From NCBI RefSeq assembly GCF_004217145.1, contig NZ_SHKR01000013.1:248001-312000 (forward strand): a stretch of DNA of 64,000 bases, written 5' to 3'. This DNA is from Kribbella rubisoli. Lineage in GTDB: Bacteria > Actinomycetota > Actinomycetes > Propionibacteriales > Kribbellaceae. Positions 42,595-51,028 of the stretch are shown piece after piece; the first letter of the stretch is position 1, and the number at the start of each line of letters is the position of its first letter. Position numbers and translations under genes: made by a program. The notes beneath the pieces are model-generated. The model saw only the letters and a list, made by a program, of their open reading frames with translations, was not told the DNA's origin and searched no databases.

Positions 42595-42948
42595 TCAAGC
42601 CAGCCCGATGACACCGACGACCCCGGCCAGCACGCTCAGGACCTCTACTAGCCGGTCGCCGACCGGGATCTTCCCGTCGTACACCCAATAGGTCTCGTCC
42701 TGGGCGAAGGTGAATGTCACCCCGCGGGCGGTCGCCAAGCAGAGGGTCGCGGCGATACCCGATCCGACGATCAGACCGATGGGGATCACGCGCTCGGCCG
42801 GCGTCGCGGTCGTCGCCAGCACAAGCGCGGCGATCCAGCCGACGCCGATGGCAGCCAGGCAGCGGCGGCGAACTCTCGTCAGCAGGCGCACCACGACCGC
42901 GCCTAGAGGCCAGGCGACATACGCGGCGATCAGAACGGAACGCGGCAC
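42595..42948 (-). CDS. small membrane protein
   Basis: 117 aa with four hydrophobic segments (about residues 5-22, 30-48, 53-72, 98-116). The segment between TM3 and TM4 is charged (TFAQDETYWVYDGKIPVGDRLVEV). GTG start. No family recognised. Divergent from the SDR gene, with 17 bases between starts. Confidence 0.6.
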   Translation of the reverse strand: MPRSVLIAAYVAWPLGAVVVRLLTRVRRRCLAAIGVGWIAALVLATTATPAERVIPIGLIVGSGIAATLCLATARGVTFTFAQDETYWVYDGKIPVGDRLVEVLSVLAGVVGVIGLA

Positions 42949-42965
42949 TACGAGAGGATAGGCCC

Positions 42966-43733
42966 ATGGGATATCTGGATTTCAGGGATCAGGTTGTTGT
43001 GGTGACCGGGGCCAGTAGTGGGATCGGGGCTGCGGCGGCGGTCGGGTTCGCGGAGAGTGGGGCTTCGGTCGCGCTTCACTACCACCAGAACGAGGAGGGG
43101 GCGAAGCACACCGTCGGGGCGGTGCAGACTGCCGGCGGTACGGCGTCGTTGCACCAGGCGGATCTGGCTGACCCGAAGTCGGCGGACGCGTTCATCGACG
43201 AGGTGCTCGCGCAGCACGGGCGGATCGACGTACTCGTGAACAACGCGGGCGACCTGGTCCACCGGTCGCCGATCGCCGACGTACCGGACGAGGAGTTCCA
43301 CCGGATCCTCGACGTGAACCTGACCTCGGTGTTCGCGCTGAGCCGGCGGATCGTGCCGGTCTTCCGGGCGCAGGGCAGCGGCTCGATCATCAACGTCACG
43401 TCGATCGCCGGGCGGACGGGCGGCGCCGGCGGGTCGGTGGTCTACGCGACCAGCAAGGGCGCGGTCAGCACGTTCACCCGCGGCCTGGCCAAGGAGCTCG
43501 CCCCGGAGGGCATCCGGGTGAACGCGATCGCGCCGGGCGTGATCAAGACCCCGTTCCACGAGCGCCACACTGCCGACGCGCAGATGCAGGCCATGCTCGC
43601 CACCATCCCGATGGGCCGCACCGGTACGCCGCACGAGTGCGTCGGCACGATCCTGTTCCTCGCCTCCGACCGCATGTCGTCGTACGTGACCGGCCAGATC
43701 ATCGAGATCAACGGCGGCCAATTGACGCCCTAG
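42966..43733 (+). CDS. SDR-family oxidoreductase
   Basis: 255-aa classical short-chain dehydrogenase. Cofactor motif VVVTGASSGIGAAAAVGFAESG, NNAG in VLVNNAGDLVHRSP, catalytic Ser in INVTSIAGRTGG, Y-x-x-x-K in VYATSKGAVSTF, then RVNAIAPGVIKTPF. FabG-like; cofactor preference and substrate are not evident. Not obviously linked to its neighbours. Confidence 0.92.
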   Translation: MGYLDFRDQVVVVTGASSGIGAAAAVGFAESGASVALHYHQNEEGAKHTVGAVQTAGGTASLHQADLADPKSADAFIDEVLAQHGRIDVLVNNAGDLVHRSPIADVPDEEFHRILDVNLTSVFALSRRIVPVFRAQGSGSIINVTSIAGRTGGAGGSVVYATSKGAVSTFTRGLAKELAPEGIRVNAIAPGVIKTPFHERHTADAQMQAMLATIPMGRTGTPHECVGTILFLASDRMSSYVTGQIIEINGGQLTP

Positions 43734-43859
43734 GCAACTTGTTTGACTCTGAGGTTCTTGCCAGAAAGCTCGGATGGATCCCCAAGCCTGGCTGGCTAAC
43801 TTCGTGGTTGTCGCAAGCAGTTGACCGCGGCAACAACCAACACACGAAGGAGAACTGCC

Positions 43860-44045
43860 ATGAGCTTCAAGGAGATCGCCCCGCTCAAGCCGAAGGCCCC
43901 GACGGCGGCGCGTGCCACAAGAAGCCCGCCAAGAAGGCGCCGCGCCGCCGTCGGCCGATCGCACGCTGACCTCAGTTCTCTGACGATGGGGCCTGCATTC
44001 CGCAGGCCCCATCGGCGTGTTCAAACGGGAGGCGGCGGCAGATGA
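43860..44045 (+). CDS. small basic peptide gene, possibly frameshifted
   Basis: AAGGAGAA sits 6 bases before the ATG, a very good ribosome site. The peptide begins MSFKEIAPLKPKAP and becomes Arg-rich. In the annotated frame it runs 61 aa through a terminator hairpin to a TGA overlapping the next ATG. In another frame the sequence reads DGGACHKKPAKKAPRRRRPIAR and stops at 43969, just before the hairpin; one indel after residue 13 or 14 would give a clean 36-aa peptide. A short peptide, hairpin, then ABC transporter recalls peptide-export operons, but no modification enzyme is nearby and nothing identifies the product. Confidence 0.45.
   Translation: MSFKEIAPLKPKAPTAARATRSPPRRRRAAVGRSHADLSSLTMGPAFRRPHRRVQTGGGGR
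43984..44014. terminator. strong hairpin between small peptide and ABC gene
   Basis: CGATGGGGCCTGC (43984-43996), loop ATTCC, GCAGGCCCCATCG (44002-44014): perfect 13-base arms. Positioned to terminate the small-peptide transcript or let a fraction read into the ABC gene. No U-tract. Confidence 0.75.
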
Positions 44046-44876
44046 CGATCCGGCAGGCGTTCGCGCGGTTCTGGCCGCTGACGCGAGGTGACCGGCGGTG
44101 GTACGTCCTGGTCTGTGTTTGTGTGATCGCGGCGGCTCTGTGCGAGACCGTTGCGATCCTGCTCTTCGGCAACCTGACCGACAACGCGCTCGAGCAGGGC
44201 TCACTCGCGGCGTTCTGGCATCCCGCCTCGGCCTGGCTCGCGGTCGCGGTTGGAGCCCGGCGAGTTCGTGATCCTCACCGGCCCGAGCGGTATCGGCAAG
44301 TCCACGATCGCGAAGCTCCTGCTCCGCTTCTACGATCCCGCCGCCGGCACGATCCGGCTCGACGGCATACCGCTGAAGTCTCTGGAGGTACGGCGCCTGC
44401 GCGAGAACATCACGTTGCTCTCGCAGCAGACGCTCGTCCTCCCCGACACGATCCGGGCAAACCTCGCGTACGGCCGCCCCGACGCCACCGACACGGACAT
44501 CATCGCCGCAGCCCGCGCATCCGCCGCCCACGACTTCATCACAGCCCTACCTGACGGCTACAACACCCGCCTCGACCCCTCCACCCCCACTCTCTCCGGC
44601 GGCCAACTAAAACGCCTGACCTTCGCCCGAGCCCTCCTCCGCAACACTTCCGTCCTGCTCCTCGACGAACCAACCGCCGGCCTCGACCCCAGCGCAGCCA
44701 ACGAAATCATCACCCCCCTCCAATCCCTGACCCACAACCGAACCACCCTCCTCATAACCCACGACCCAGCCCTCCTGCCCTACGCCGACCGGGTCGTCAC
44801 CCTCAGCGGGACAGAGTCCGGAAGCGATGCGCAGACAGTGGAAGGAAGATTGCTGTCAGCAGCAAGGGAGCTATGA
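44042..44876 (+). pseudogene. ABC exporter with deleted membrane domain
   Basis: The 5' frame encodes the start of an exporter membrane domain (FARFWPLTRGDRRWYVLVCV, then a first TM and LFGNLTDNALEQGSLAAFWH). After about residue 68 the frame jumps, at about 44246, straight into a nucleotide-binding domain in a different frame (TTG 44250 onward). That domain is complete: Walker A GPSGIGKST, Q-loop ITLLSQQT, signature LSGGQLKRL, Walker B VLLLDEPTAGLD, His switch LLITHD. Roughly 250 residues containing the remaining TM helices are missing. The NBD overlaps the convergent ABC-2 permease gene by 74 bases. Non-functional as an exporter. Confidence 0.72.
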
Positions 44877-45597
44877 CGGCGGCCAGCTCTGCGTGGGTGC
44901 CTATCCAGGTGGTGGTGGAGGAGGGGTCGGGGTTGCCGAAGAGTTGTCGGGAGGCGGTTGCTGTTGCCGATAGGGGGTTCCACTGGGCGATGGTGCCTAG
45001 CCAGGTGGGCATCGTGGAGGTGGCTACGAAGGTGCTGGAGAGGAAGCCGATGGGCCAGACGAGGACCTGGACCATCGTCACGCTCTGCGCGTTCTTCACG
45101 GTGAGGCCGATGAAGATGCCGATCCACAACAGCGCGAACCTCAGCAGCAACAGCAACCCGAACGCGGCCAGCGCGGACGGCAACCCTTCATGCCAGCGCC
45201 AACCGAGGGCGAGGCCGGTCGCGACCAGCACGAGGAGCGTGACCACCGAGTCGAGCATGTCCGCGATGCATCGGCCGAGCACCACCGCCGTCGAGCTCAT
45301 CGGGAGTGAGCGGAACCGGTCCGTCACCCCCTTCGACACATCGGTGGTGACCGCCGTCATCGTGCCCTCGAGCCCGAACAGCATCGCCAGCGCGAAGATC
45401 CCCGGCACCAGCAATTCGTAGTACGACGAACCCTCCGGGAACTCCATCGCCCCGCCCAGCAGGCCGCCGAACATCAGCAGCATCAGCACCGGGAAGAACC
45501 ACTGGAACAGCACCAACCCGGGCTGCATCCGCCAATGCGTCAACGTCCGCCGCGCGATCGTCCAGCTGTCGGCGAGCGCCCACCCGAGGCCGTTCAT
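44803..45597 (-). CDS. ABC-2 type transporter permease (DrrB-like)
   Basis: 264 aa with six TM segments. DrrB-like features: WTIARRTLTHWRMQPGLVLFQWFFPVLMLLMFGGLLGG, the ELLVPGIFALAMLFG helix, DVSKGVTDRFRSLPMSSTAVVLGR (conserved R-S-L-P-M-S), and VWPIGFLSSTFVATSTMPTWLGTIAQWNPLSA. Exports a hydrophobic compound together with the ATPase encoded by the overlapping upstream gene. Confidence 0.92.
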   Translation of the reverse strand: MNGLGWALADSWTIARRTLTHWRMQPGLVLFQWFFPVLMLLMFGGLLGGAMEFPEGSSYYELLVPGIFALAMLFGLEGTMTAVTTDVSKGVTDRFRSLPMSSTAVVLGRCIADMLDSVVTLLVLVATGLALGWRWHEGLPSALAAFGLLLLLRFALLWIGIFIGLTVKNAQSVTMVQVLVWPIGFLSSTFVATSTMPTWLGTIAQWNPLSATATASRQLFGNPDPSSTTTWIGTHAELAAVIAPLLLTAIFLPLSAHRFRTLSR

Positions 45598-46535
45598 GCG
45601 GCCGCCCCGGTCAGGTGCAGGAAGACTTCGTCCAGCGTCGGCCGCCGCAACGTGATGTCCTCCGGTTCGATCCTTGCCTCATGCAACGAGTTCACCATCA
45701 CCACCAACGCCTTCGTACGATCCTTCACCGGCACACTCACCCGTACGTCGACCACCTGGATCTCGCCGTCCGCCAGCGGCCCGGCCAGCTCCACCACCCG
45801 CGGTACGTCGGCCGGATCCGCGAGCAGGATCTCCAGCCGGTCCGACCCGAGCTGCGTCTTGAGCTCATCAGGGGTGCCCTCGGCAACGACCTTCCCCGCC
45901 CTGAGCATCGAGATCCGGTTCGCCAGCTGATCCGCCTCCTCCAGGTACTGCGTCGTCAGCAACACCGTCGTACCGCCGTCGACCAGCTGCCGTACGGCGG
46001 ACCACACCTCGATCCGCCCGGCCGGATCCAGGCCGGTCGTCGGCTCGTCCACGAACAGCACCCGCGGCGCCACGATCAGACTCGCCGCGAGATCCAGCCG
46101 CCGGCGCATGCCACCGGAGTACTTGCTCACGGCCTGCCCGGCTGCCTCTGTCAGGCTGAACCGCTCCAGCAGTTCGTCCGCCCGGCTCTGGTGATTCTTC
46201 AGATGATTCAGCCGTCCGAACATCACCAGGTTCTGCCGCCCGGTGAGTATTTCGTCCACAGCGGCGTACTGCCCGACCAGCCCGATCCGCCGTCGTACCT
46301 CCGCGCCTTGCCGGCCTACGTCGTACCCCGCGATCGTCGCCGTACCGGAATCCATCTCCAGCAGCGTGGACAGGATCCGCACCGCCGTCGTCTTGCCGGC
46401 GCCGTTCGGGCCGAGCAGACCCGTCACCGTGCCGGCCGTGACCTCGAGGTCGAAGCCGTTCAGCCCCGCACCCTCCGTGCCGCCCTTGTAGTTCTTCCGT
46501 ACGCCGACGGCCTCGATCACTGTTTCCGTAGTCAT
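45594..46535 (-). CDS. ABC transporter ATP-binding protein (DrrA-like)
   Basis: 313 aa. Walker A GLLGPNGAGKTTAVRIL, Q-loop IGLVGQYAAVDEILTGRQNL, signature KYSGGMRRRLDLAASL, Walker B VLFVDEPTTGLDPAGR, His replaced by Gln in LLTTQYLEEADQLA (usual for the DrrA group), and a C-terminal regulatory tail ending LDEVFLHLTGAAA. ATG 46535 has GAGAGGTGGGA upstream. Divergent from a TetR gene across an operator; likely a TetR-controlled drug efflux pair. Confidence 0.94.
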   Translation of the reverse strand: MTTETVIEAVGVRKNYKGGTEGAGLNGFDLEVTAGTVTGLLGPNGAGKTTAVRILSTLLEMDSGTATIAGYDVGRQGAEVRRRIGLVGQYAAVDEILTGRQNLVMFGRLNHLKNHQSRADELLERFSLTEAAGQAVSKYSGGMRRRLDLAASLIVAPRVLFVDEPTTGLDPAGRIEVWSAVRQLVDGGTTVLLTTQYLEEADQLANRISMLRAGKVVAEGTPDELKTQLGSDRLEILLADPADVPRVVELAGPLADGEIQVVDVRVSVPVKDRTKALVVMVNSLHEARIEPEDITLRRPTLDEVFLHLTGAAA

Positions 46536-46569
46536 TCCCACCTCTCGGGTCGTTGAGCCGTAGAGTGTA

Positions 46570-46584
46570 CCGTACATTGTACGG
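46570..46584. promoter_or_regulatory. candidate TetR operator
   Basis: CCGTACA-T-TGTACGG, a perfect 7-base-arm palindrome in the 94-base region between the DrrA-like gene and the TetR gene. Typical placement for repression of both. Confidence 0.65.
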
Positions 46585-46629
46585 CTCAGGTACGATGCGT
46601 TCAACGACGAGCGGTGGAAGAAGGTTCCG

Positions 46630-47403
46630 GTGGCGGGAAGGAAGGCGGCTGCGCCTGATCCGGCGCGCAGTCTGGCGCTGCTGTGGGGGAGTCACGCCAA
46701 ACCCGGCCGCTCCGGTCTGACCGTTCGCGCGATCGTCGACGCCGCGATCGAGCTCGCCGATGCCGAAGGCCTCGAGGCGCTCTCGATGCGGATGGTCGCC
46801 GACCGGCTGAAGGTCGGCACGATGTCGCTCTACACGCACGTCCCCGGCAAGGGTGAGCTGGCCGACCTGATGTTCGACCGCGCGTACGGCGACCTGTACG
46901 CCGACGCCGACGAGCCGTCGAAGCAGCCCGGCGGCTGGCGGGGCGCGCTCGAATTCATTGCCCGCCGCAACTGGGAGATCCTGACCGCGCACCCGTGGAT
47001 CCACGAGGTCCCGACGATGCGTACGGCGCTGGGCCCGAACATCACCCGCAAGTACGAGGCGGAGCTACGCCCGCTCGACGGCCTCGGCTTGACCGACGTC
47101 GAGATGGACTCCGCGCTGGCCCTCGTCCTCACCCACGTCCAAGGCACCGCCCGCGCCGGCGCCGAACAACTCCGCACCCAACGCGACTCCGGCCTCACCG
47201 ACGAGGAGTGGTGGCGTCAGATCTCCCCGACCCTCACCACGGTCATGTCCGGCACCCATTTCCCGGTCGCCGGCCGTGTAGGCACCGCCGTAGGCGAACA
47301 CTTTCAGTCAGTAATAGACCCAGCCCACGCCCTGACCTTCGGCCTGACCACCATCCTCGACGGCCTGGCCCAACTGATCGAGTCGCGATCAGCTGTTGAG
47401 TAG
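46630..47403 (+). CDS. TetR-family regulator of the DrrAB-like exporter
   Basis: 257 aa. HTH at about residues 35-75: LTVRAIVDAAIELADAEGLEALSMRMVADRLKVGTMSLYTHVPGK. The large C-terminal ligand domain is of the tetracycline-repressor type (WIHEVPTMRTALGPN, LALVLTHVQGTARAGAEQ, FGLTTILDGLAQLIE). GTG start. The 3' end overlaps the convergent FMN-reductase gene by 15 bases. Confidence 0.92.
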   Translation: MAGRKAAAPDPARSLALLWGSHAKPGRSGLTVRAIVDAAIELADAEGLEALSMRMVADRLKVGTMSLYTHVPGKGELADLMFDRAYGDLYADADEPSKQPGGWRGALEFIARRNWEILTAHPWIHEVPTMRTALGPNITRKYEAELRPLDGLGLTDVEMDSALALVLTHVQGTARAGAEQLRTQRDSGLTDEEWWRQISPTLTTVMSGTHFPVAGRVGTAVGEHFQSVIDPAHALTFGLTTILDGLAQLIESRSAVE

Positions 47404-47991
47404 GTCTGCGAAGGGGGTGGGGTTGGTGAAGGGGTCGGCCTTTGTCGGGGTTTCGTGGTGGAGGGCGGCGACCAGTTCGCTTGCTGCTTGGGTGATGCGG
47501 GGGCGAAGGCCGGCGGCGTTGGGGCCCCAGTCGGTGGAGGCGGCGTACACGCCGGTCGGGACCGGTAGGGCCTTCAGGTAGGCGAAGAGTGGGCGGAGGG
47601 CGAAGTCCAGGACCAAGGAGTGCCGCTCGGTCCCGCCGGTGGCGCCCAGGAGAACGGGCTTGCCGGCCAGAGCCTGGTCGTCGAGTACGTCGAAGAACAT
47701 CTTGAACAGGCCCGAATACGACGCGCTGAACGTCGGGCTGACGACGATGAGGGCGTCCGCCGATTCGACCGTCTCGAGGACCTCGCGCAGCTCGGCCGAC
47801 GGGAAGCCGGTGAGCAGGTTGTTGGTCAGATCGTGAGCGTGGTCGCGGACCTCGATCGTCTCGGTGCGGGAGGTGATCCCGCGACCGGACAACTCGTCCG
47901 CGACAGCGGCCGACAGTTGGTCGGCGAGCAGCCGGGACGACGACGGTGTCGTCAGCCCAGCTGTCACCACGGCAATCACGCGTTCGTTCAT
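47389..47991 (-). CDS. NADPH-dependent FMN reductase, CE1759-type
   Basis: 200-aa flavodoxin-like reductase: VIAVVTAGLTTPSSSRLLADQLS (phosphate-binding start), SADALIVVSPTFSASYSGLFKMFFDVLDDQALAGKPVLLGATGGTERHSLVLDFALRPLFAYLKA. This is the CE1759-family partner that supplies reduced flavin to CE1758-family monooxygenases, and indeed its ATG overlaps the stop of such a gene (ATGA). Confidence 0.9.
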   Translation of the reverse strand: MNERVIAVVTAGLTTPSSSRLLADQLSAAVADELSGRGITSRTETIEVRDHAHDLTNNLLTGFPSAELREVLETVESADALIVVSPTFSASYSGLFKMFFDVLDDQALAGKPVLLGATGGTERHSLVLDFALRPLFAYLKALPVPTGVYAASTDWGPNAAGLRPRITQAASELVAALHHETPTKADPFTNPTPFADLLNS

Positions 47992-49133
47992 CGCGTCGGC
48001 TCCTCGGCGGTCGGCTCGGCCACCACGGCCGGCTCCTCGATTGTCTCCAGTGCGCGCGCCCGCTCGGCGGCGACCTTCAGGGAAGCGTGCGTCGGCGCGT
48101 CCGGCACGTGTGCCGGCTTCAACGCGGCGAACTCCTTCCGCAGTACCGGAACGACCTCTTCACCGAGGATGTCCAGCTGCTCCAGCACGGTCTTCAGCGG
48201 CAACCCGGCGTGGTCGATCAGGAACAGCTGCCGCTGGTAGTCACCGAAGTGCTCCCTGAACGACAGCGTCCGCTCGATAACCTCCTGCGGACTGCCGACA
48301 GTCAGCGGCGTCTCCCGGGTGAAGTCCTCGAGCGACGGCCCGTGTCCGTAAACCGGCGCGTTGTCGAAGTACGGCCGGAATTCGCGGACCGCGTCCTGCG
48401 AGTTCTTCCGCATGAAGACCTGGCCGCCGAGCCCGACGATCGCCTGGTCCGCGGCGCCGTGCCCGTAGTGCTCGAAGCGCCGGCGGTACAGCTCGATCAT
48501 CTGCTTGGTGTGCGTGATCGGCCAGAAGATGTTGTTGTGGAAGAACCCGTCACCGTAGTACGCCGCCTGCTCGGCGATCTCGGGCGACCGGATCGACCCG
48601 TGCCACACGAACGGCGGTACGTCGTCCAGTGGCCGCGGTGTCGCGGTGAACCCCTGCAGCGGCGTACGGAACTTGCCTTCCCAGTCGACGACGTCCTCGC
48701 GCCAGAGCCGGCGGAGCAACGCGTAGTTCTCGACCGCGAGCGCGATGCCGTTGCGGATGTCCTGACCGAACCACGGGTACACCGGACCGGTGTTGCCGCG
48801 ACCCATCATCAGGTCGACCCGGCCGTCGGCCAGGTGCTGCAGCATCGCGTAGTCCTCGGCGATCTTCACCGGGTCGTTGGTCGTGATCAGGGTCGTCGAG
48901 GTGGACAGGATGATCTTCGACGTCTGCGCCGCGATGAATCCGAGCTGGGTCGTCGGCGACGACGGCACGAACGGCGGGTTGTGGTGCTCGCCCTGCGCGA
49001 ACACGTCCAGCCCGACCTCCTCGGCCTTCAGCGCGATCGCCACCATCGCCTTGATCCGCTCACCCTCGCTGAGCGTGACCCCGGTCGTCGGGTCCTCGGT
49101 CACATCCCCAACGCTGAACACCCCGAACTGCAT
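47988..49133 (-). CDS. luciferase-like FMN monooxygenase, CE1758-type
   Basis: 381-aa LLM-class flavin monooxygenase: MQFGVFSVGDVTEDPTTG, VGLDVFAQGEHHNPPFVPSSP, STSTTLITTNDPVKIAEDYAMLQHLADGRVDLMMGRGNTGPVYPWFG, PPFVWHGSIRSPEIAEQAAYYGDGFFHNNIFW. Uses reduced flavin and O2 on an unknown substrate. A C-terminal extension of about 40 residues (Ala/Glu-rich) is likely disordered. GGAGA precedes ATG 49133. Confidence 0.9.
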   Translation of the reverse strand: MQFGVFSVGDVTEDPTTGVTLSEGERIKAMVAIALKAEEVGLDVFAQGEHHNPPFVPSSPTTQLGFIAAQTSKIILSTSTTLITTNDPVKIAEDYAMLQHLADGRVDLMMGRGNTGPVYPWFGQDIRNGIALAVENYALLRRLWREDVVDWEGKFRTPLQGFTATPRPLDDVPPFVWHGSIRSPEIAEQAAYYGDGFFHNNIFWPITHTKQMIELYRRRFEHYGHGAADQAIVGLGGQVFMRKNSQDAVREFRPYFDNAPVYGHGPSLEDFTRETPLTVGSPQEVIERTLSFREHFGDYQRQLFLIDHAGLPLKTVLEQLDILGEEVVPVLRKEFAALKPAHVPDAPTHASLKVAAERARALETIEEPAVVAEPTAEEPTR

Positions 49134-49151
49134 CGGCTCTCCTAGGTCTAA

Positions 49152-49171
49152 GTAGTTCACTATTAAACTAC
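49152..49171. promoter_or_regulatory. AT-rich palindrome upstream of the monooxygenase
   Basis: GTAGTT-(8)-AACTAC in an unusually AT-rich stretch 19 bases upstream of the LLM start. Candidate operator overlapping the promoter. No regulator gene is adjacent. Confidence 0.45.
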
Positions 49172-49213
49172 ATAACACGGACCCCTGGCCAGTCATTCCG
49201 CCCCGGGTACGCC

Positions 49214-49249
49214 GAAGGCCCGCGATCCAGGGGTGGATCGCGGGCCTTC
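49214..49249. terminator. hairpin terminator downstream of the TPR gene
   Basis: GAAGGCCCGCGATCCA (49214-49229), loop GGGG, TGGATCGCGGGCCTTC (49234-49249): perfect 16-base arms, 11 bases past the stop of the minus-strand TPR gene. No U-tract. Confidence 0.82.
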
Positions 49250-49260
49250 AGTGTCGTCGA

Positions 49261-49605
49261 TCAGAGCGTGTGACCTTCGAGCAACTCGTCGTCACCGGTC
49301 AGCGCGGCGGCGATACGCCGATGCTTCCCGGCCTCGTCCCGGCGGGACTGCCGCTCGAGCGTCCGCGCCAGCATCAGATGCGCGTAGTACTCGGTCGGCT
49401 CCCGCTCGATCACCTCGAGCAGCTGCTCCTCGGCCGGCTTCAGCAGCGCCGCGTGGTAGTACGCCCGCGCCAGCAGGAGTCGCGTCCCGACATCGTCCGG
49501 CGTCTCGTCGACGACCGGCTTCAACGCCCGGATCGCACCCCGATAGTTCCGCTCCTCGAAGTACTGCTGTCCCAGTCCGTAGCTCAGCGCACGCATGTCC
49601 TCCAT
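49261..49605 (-). CDS. tetratricopeptide-repeat protein
   Basis: 114 aa, made of three TPR-like helical pairs: SYGLGQQYFEERNYRGAIRALKPVVDETPDD, GTRLLLARAYYHAALLKPAEEQLLEVIEREPTE, YYAHLMLARTLERQSRRDEAGKHRRIAAAL. Probably a small protein-interaction scaffold in the cytoplasm. ATG 49605 or 49596; the upstream frame only shadows the aldo-keto reductase gene. Confidence 0.83.
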   Translation of the reverse strand: MEDMRALSYGLGQQYFEERNYRGAIRALKPVVDETPDDVGTRLLLARAYYHAALLKPAEEQLLEVIEREPTEYYAHLMLARTLERQSRRDEAGKHRRIAAALTGDDELLEGHTL

Positions 49606-49634
49606 GCGCCGCAGAACGCCGTACGCGGCTCTCG

Positions 49635-50513
49635 TTATTCCGAGGCGTCGAGTACTGCGACCTGGTCCGCCGTCAGTTGCAGGTCGACCGCGGAGTACGA
49701 GTCGCGGATGGTTTCCGGGCGGCTGGAGCCCGGGATCGGGATGACGATCGGGGACTTGGCGAGCATCCAGGCCAGCGTGAGCTTCTGCGGGCTGACGCCG
49801 AGCTCGGCCGCGAGGGTCTGAAAGGCCGGGTACTTCGCGCCGAGCTCGCTGGCGTTGGAGATGCCGCCGAGCGGGGACCACGGCAGGAACGCGATGCCCA
49901 GCTCGTCGCACAACTCCAGCTCCGGCTCGCTCGAGCGGAACTTCGGCGAGAACTGGTTCTGGACCGAGACGAGCCGGCCGCCGAGGATCTCGTTGGCCTG
50001 CTTGATCTGGGCGGGGTTGGCGTTCGAGATGCCGGCCATCCGGATCTTGCCGGCGTCGAGGAGGTCGCGGATCGCGCCGACGGAGTCCTCGTACGGCGTC
50101 TTCGGGTCGGGCCGGTGGAACTGGTACAGCCCGATCGCCTCCACGCCGAGCCGCTTCAGCGACGCCTCGGCCGCCTCGGCGATGTACTTCGGGGAGCCGT
50201 TGAGCGTCCAGCTGCCGTCGCCGGGGCGCAGGTGGCCGCCCTTGGTCGCGACCAGCACGTCGGAGGTGTCACCGCCGTACGACGCCAGCGCCTTGGCGAT
50301 CAGGCTCTCGTTGTGTCCGTCGTCGGTCGCGGTCAGGTGGTACGCGTCGGCCGTGTCGATCAGCGTGATCCCGGCGTCCAGCGCCGCATGGATCGTCGCG
50401 ATCGACCGGGCCTCGTCGGGCCGTCCCTCGATCGACATCGGCATCCCGCCGAGCCCGATCGCGGATACCTCGACGTCACCGATCCGGCGGGTCTTGTTCG
50501 TGTCAGTTGCCAT
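49635..50513 (-). CDS. aldo/keto reductase
   Basis: 292-aa NADPH-dependent (beta/alpha)8 reductase. Catalytic tetrad visible: Asp and Tyr in LIDTADAYHL, Lys in LVATKGGHL, His in GLYQFHRPD. The cofactor-binding C-terminal IVIPIPGSSRPETIRDSYSA follows. Substrate unknown. ATG 50513 has GGGGGA upstream. Confidence 0.93.
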   Translation of the reverse strand: MATDTNKTRRIGDVEVSAIGLGGMPMSIEGRPDEARSIATIHAALDAGITLIDTADAYHLTATDDGHNESLIAKALASYGGDTSDVLVATKGGHLRPGDGSWTLNGSPKYIAEAAEASLKRLGVEAIGLYQFHRPDPKTPYEDSVGAIRDLLDAGKIRMAGISNANPAQIKQANEILGGRLVSVQNQFSPKFRSSEPELELCDELGIAFLPWSPLGGISNASELGAKYPAFQTLAAELGVSPQKLTLAWMLAKSPIVIPIPGSSRPETIRDSYSAVDLQLTADQVAVLDASE

Positions 50514-50580
50514 GTATCCAACGTCCCCCGCGAGGACTACGAATTCCAACAGGAATATCCGCACACACTCAGCAGCTCGA

Positions 50581-50890
50581 CTACTGAATGTCTGCCACCG
50601 CGTCCAGCGCCGCGTGCAGGTAGGGGACCAGCCGCTCGACGTCCCCATTGAGCACGGTCGACCCGAGGACCGTCCGGTTCAGCATCATCCCGGCGCAGAT
50701 CGCGATCAGTAGTGCGGACCGCCCGGTCTTGTCCGGTCCGGGCAGGCCGTCGGCGAGCCGGGCCTGGTAGTTCCGCTCGAGGCTGTCGCGCATGATCGCC
50801 GCGGCCCGCGGGTTCGCCACCGAGCGCAGCGTGAGCAGCATGCCGTCGGTCGCATGCTGGTCCTCGCCCGTCAGCAGCGCCTTCGCGGCG
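50581..50890 (-). pseudogene. TetR-family regulator lacking its DNA-binding domain
   Basis: Only the C-terminal ligand domain is recognisable: LLTGEDQHATDGMLLTLRSVANPRAAAIMRDSLERNYQARL, then SALLIAICAGMMLNRTVLGSTVL. No HTH precedes it; the open frame continues upstream only as antisense of a different gene fragment. A deletion has removed the 5' half. The right-hand limit is approximate. Confidence 0.65.
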
Positions 50891-51025
50891 GCCGCCGCCG
50901 ACCTGGTGCTGACCGCCGAGGACATCGAGCGGCTCGACACCATGAAGGTCGTCGGTGAACGCGAGCAGGACATCAGCGACAACTGGCTCAGCGGCGTCAC
51001 CCCGCCGCTGAGCCGGCTGAGGTAG
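50890..51025 (+). pseudogene. C-terminal fragment of an aldo/keto reductase
   Basis: The plus-strand frame reads ADLVLTAEDIERLDTMKVVG, then EREQDISDNWLSGVTPPLSRL and stop: the last 45 residues of an aldo/keto-reductase-type protein. The rest of the gene is absent; it abuts the truncated TetR gene head to head. Confidence 0.6.
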
Positions 51026-51028
51026 CTG

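Noticed and set aside
43860..44876. Intact RiPP biosynthetic cluster
   Set aside because: No modification enzyme or leader peptidase is visible, the peptide frame is doubtful and the exporter is deleted; described as decayed instead.
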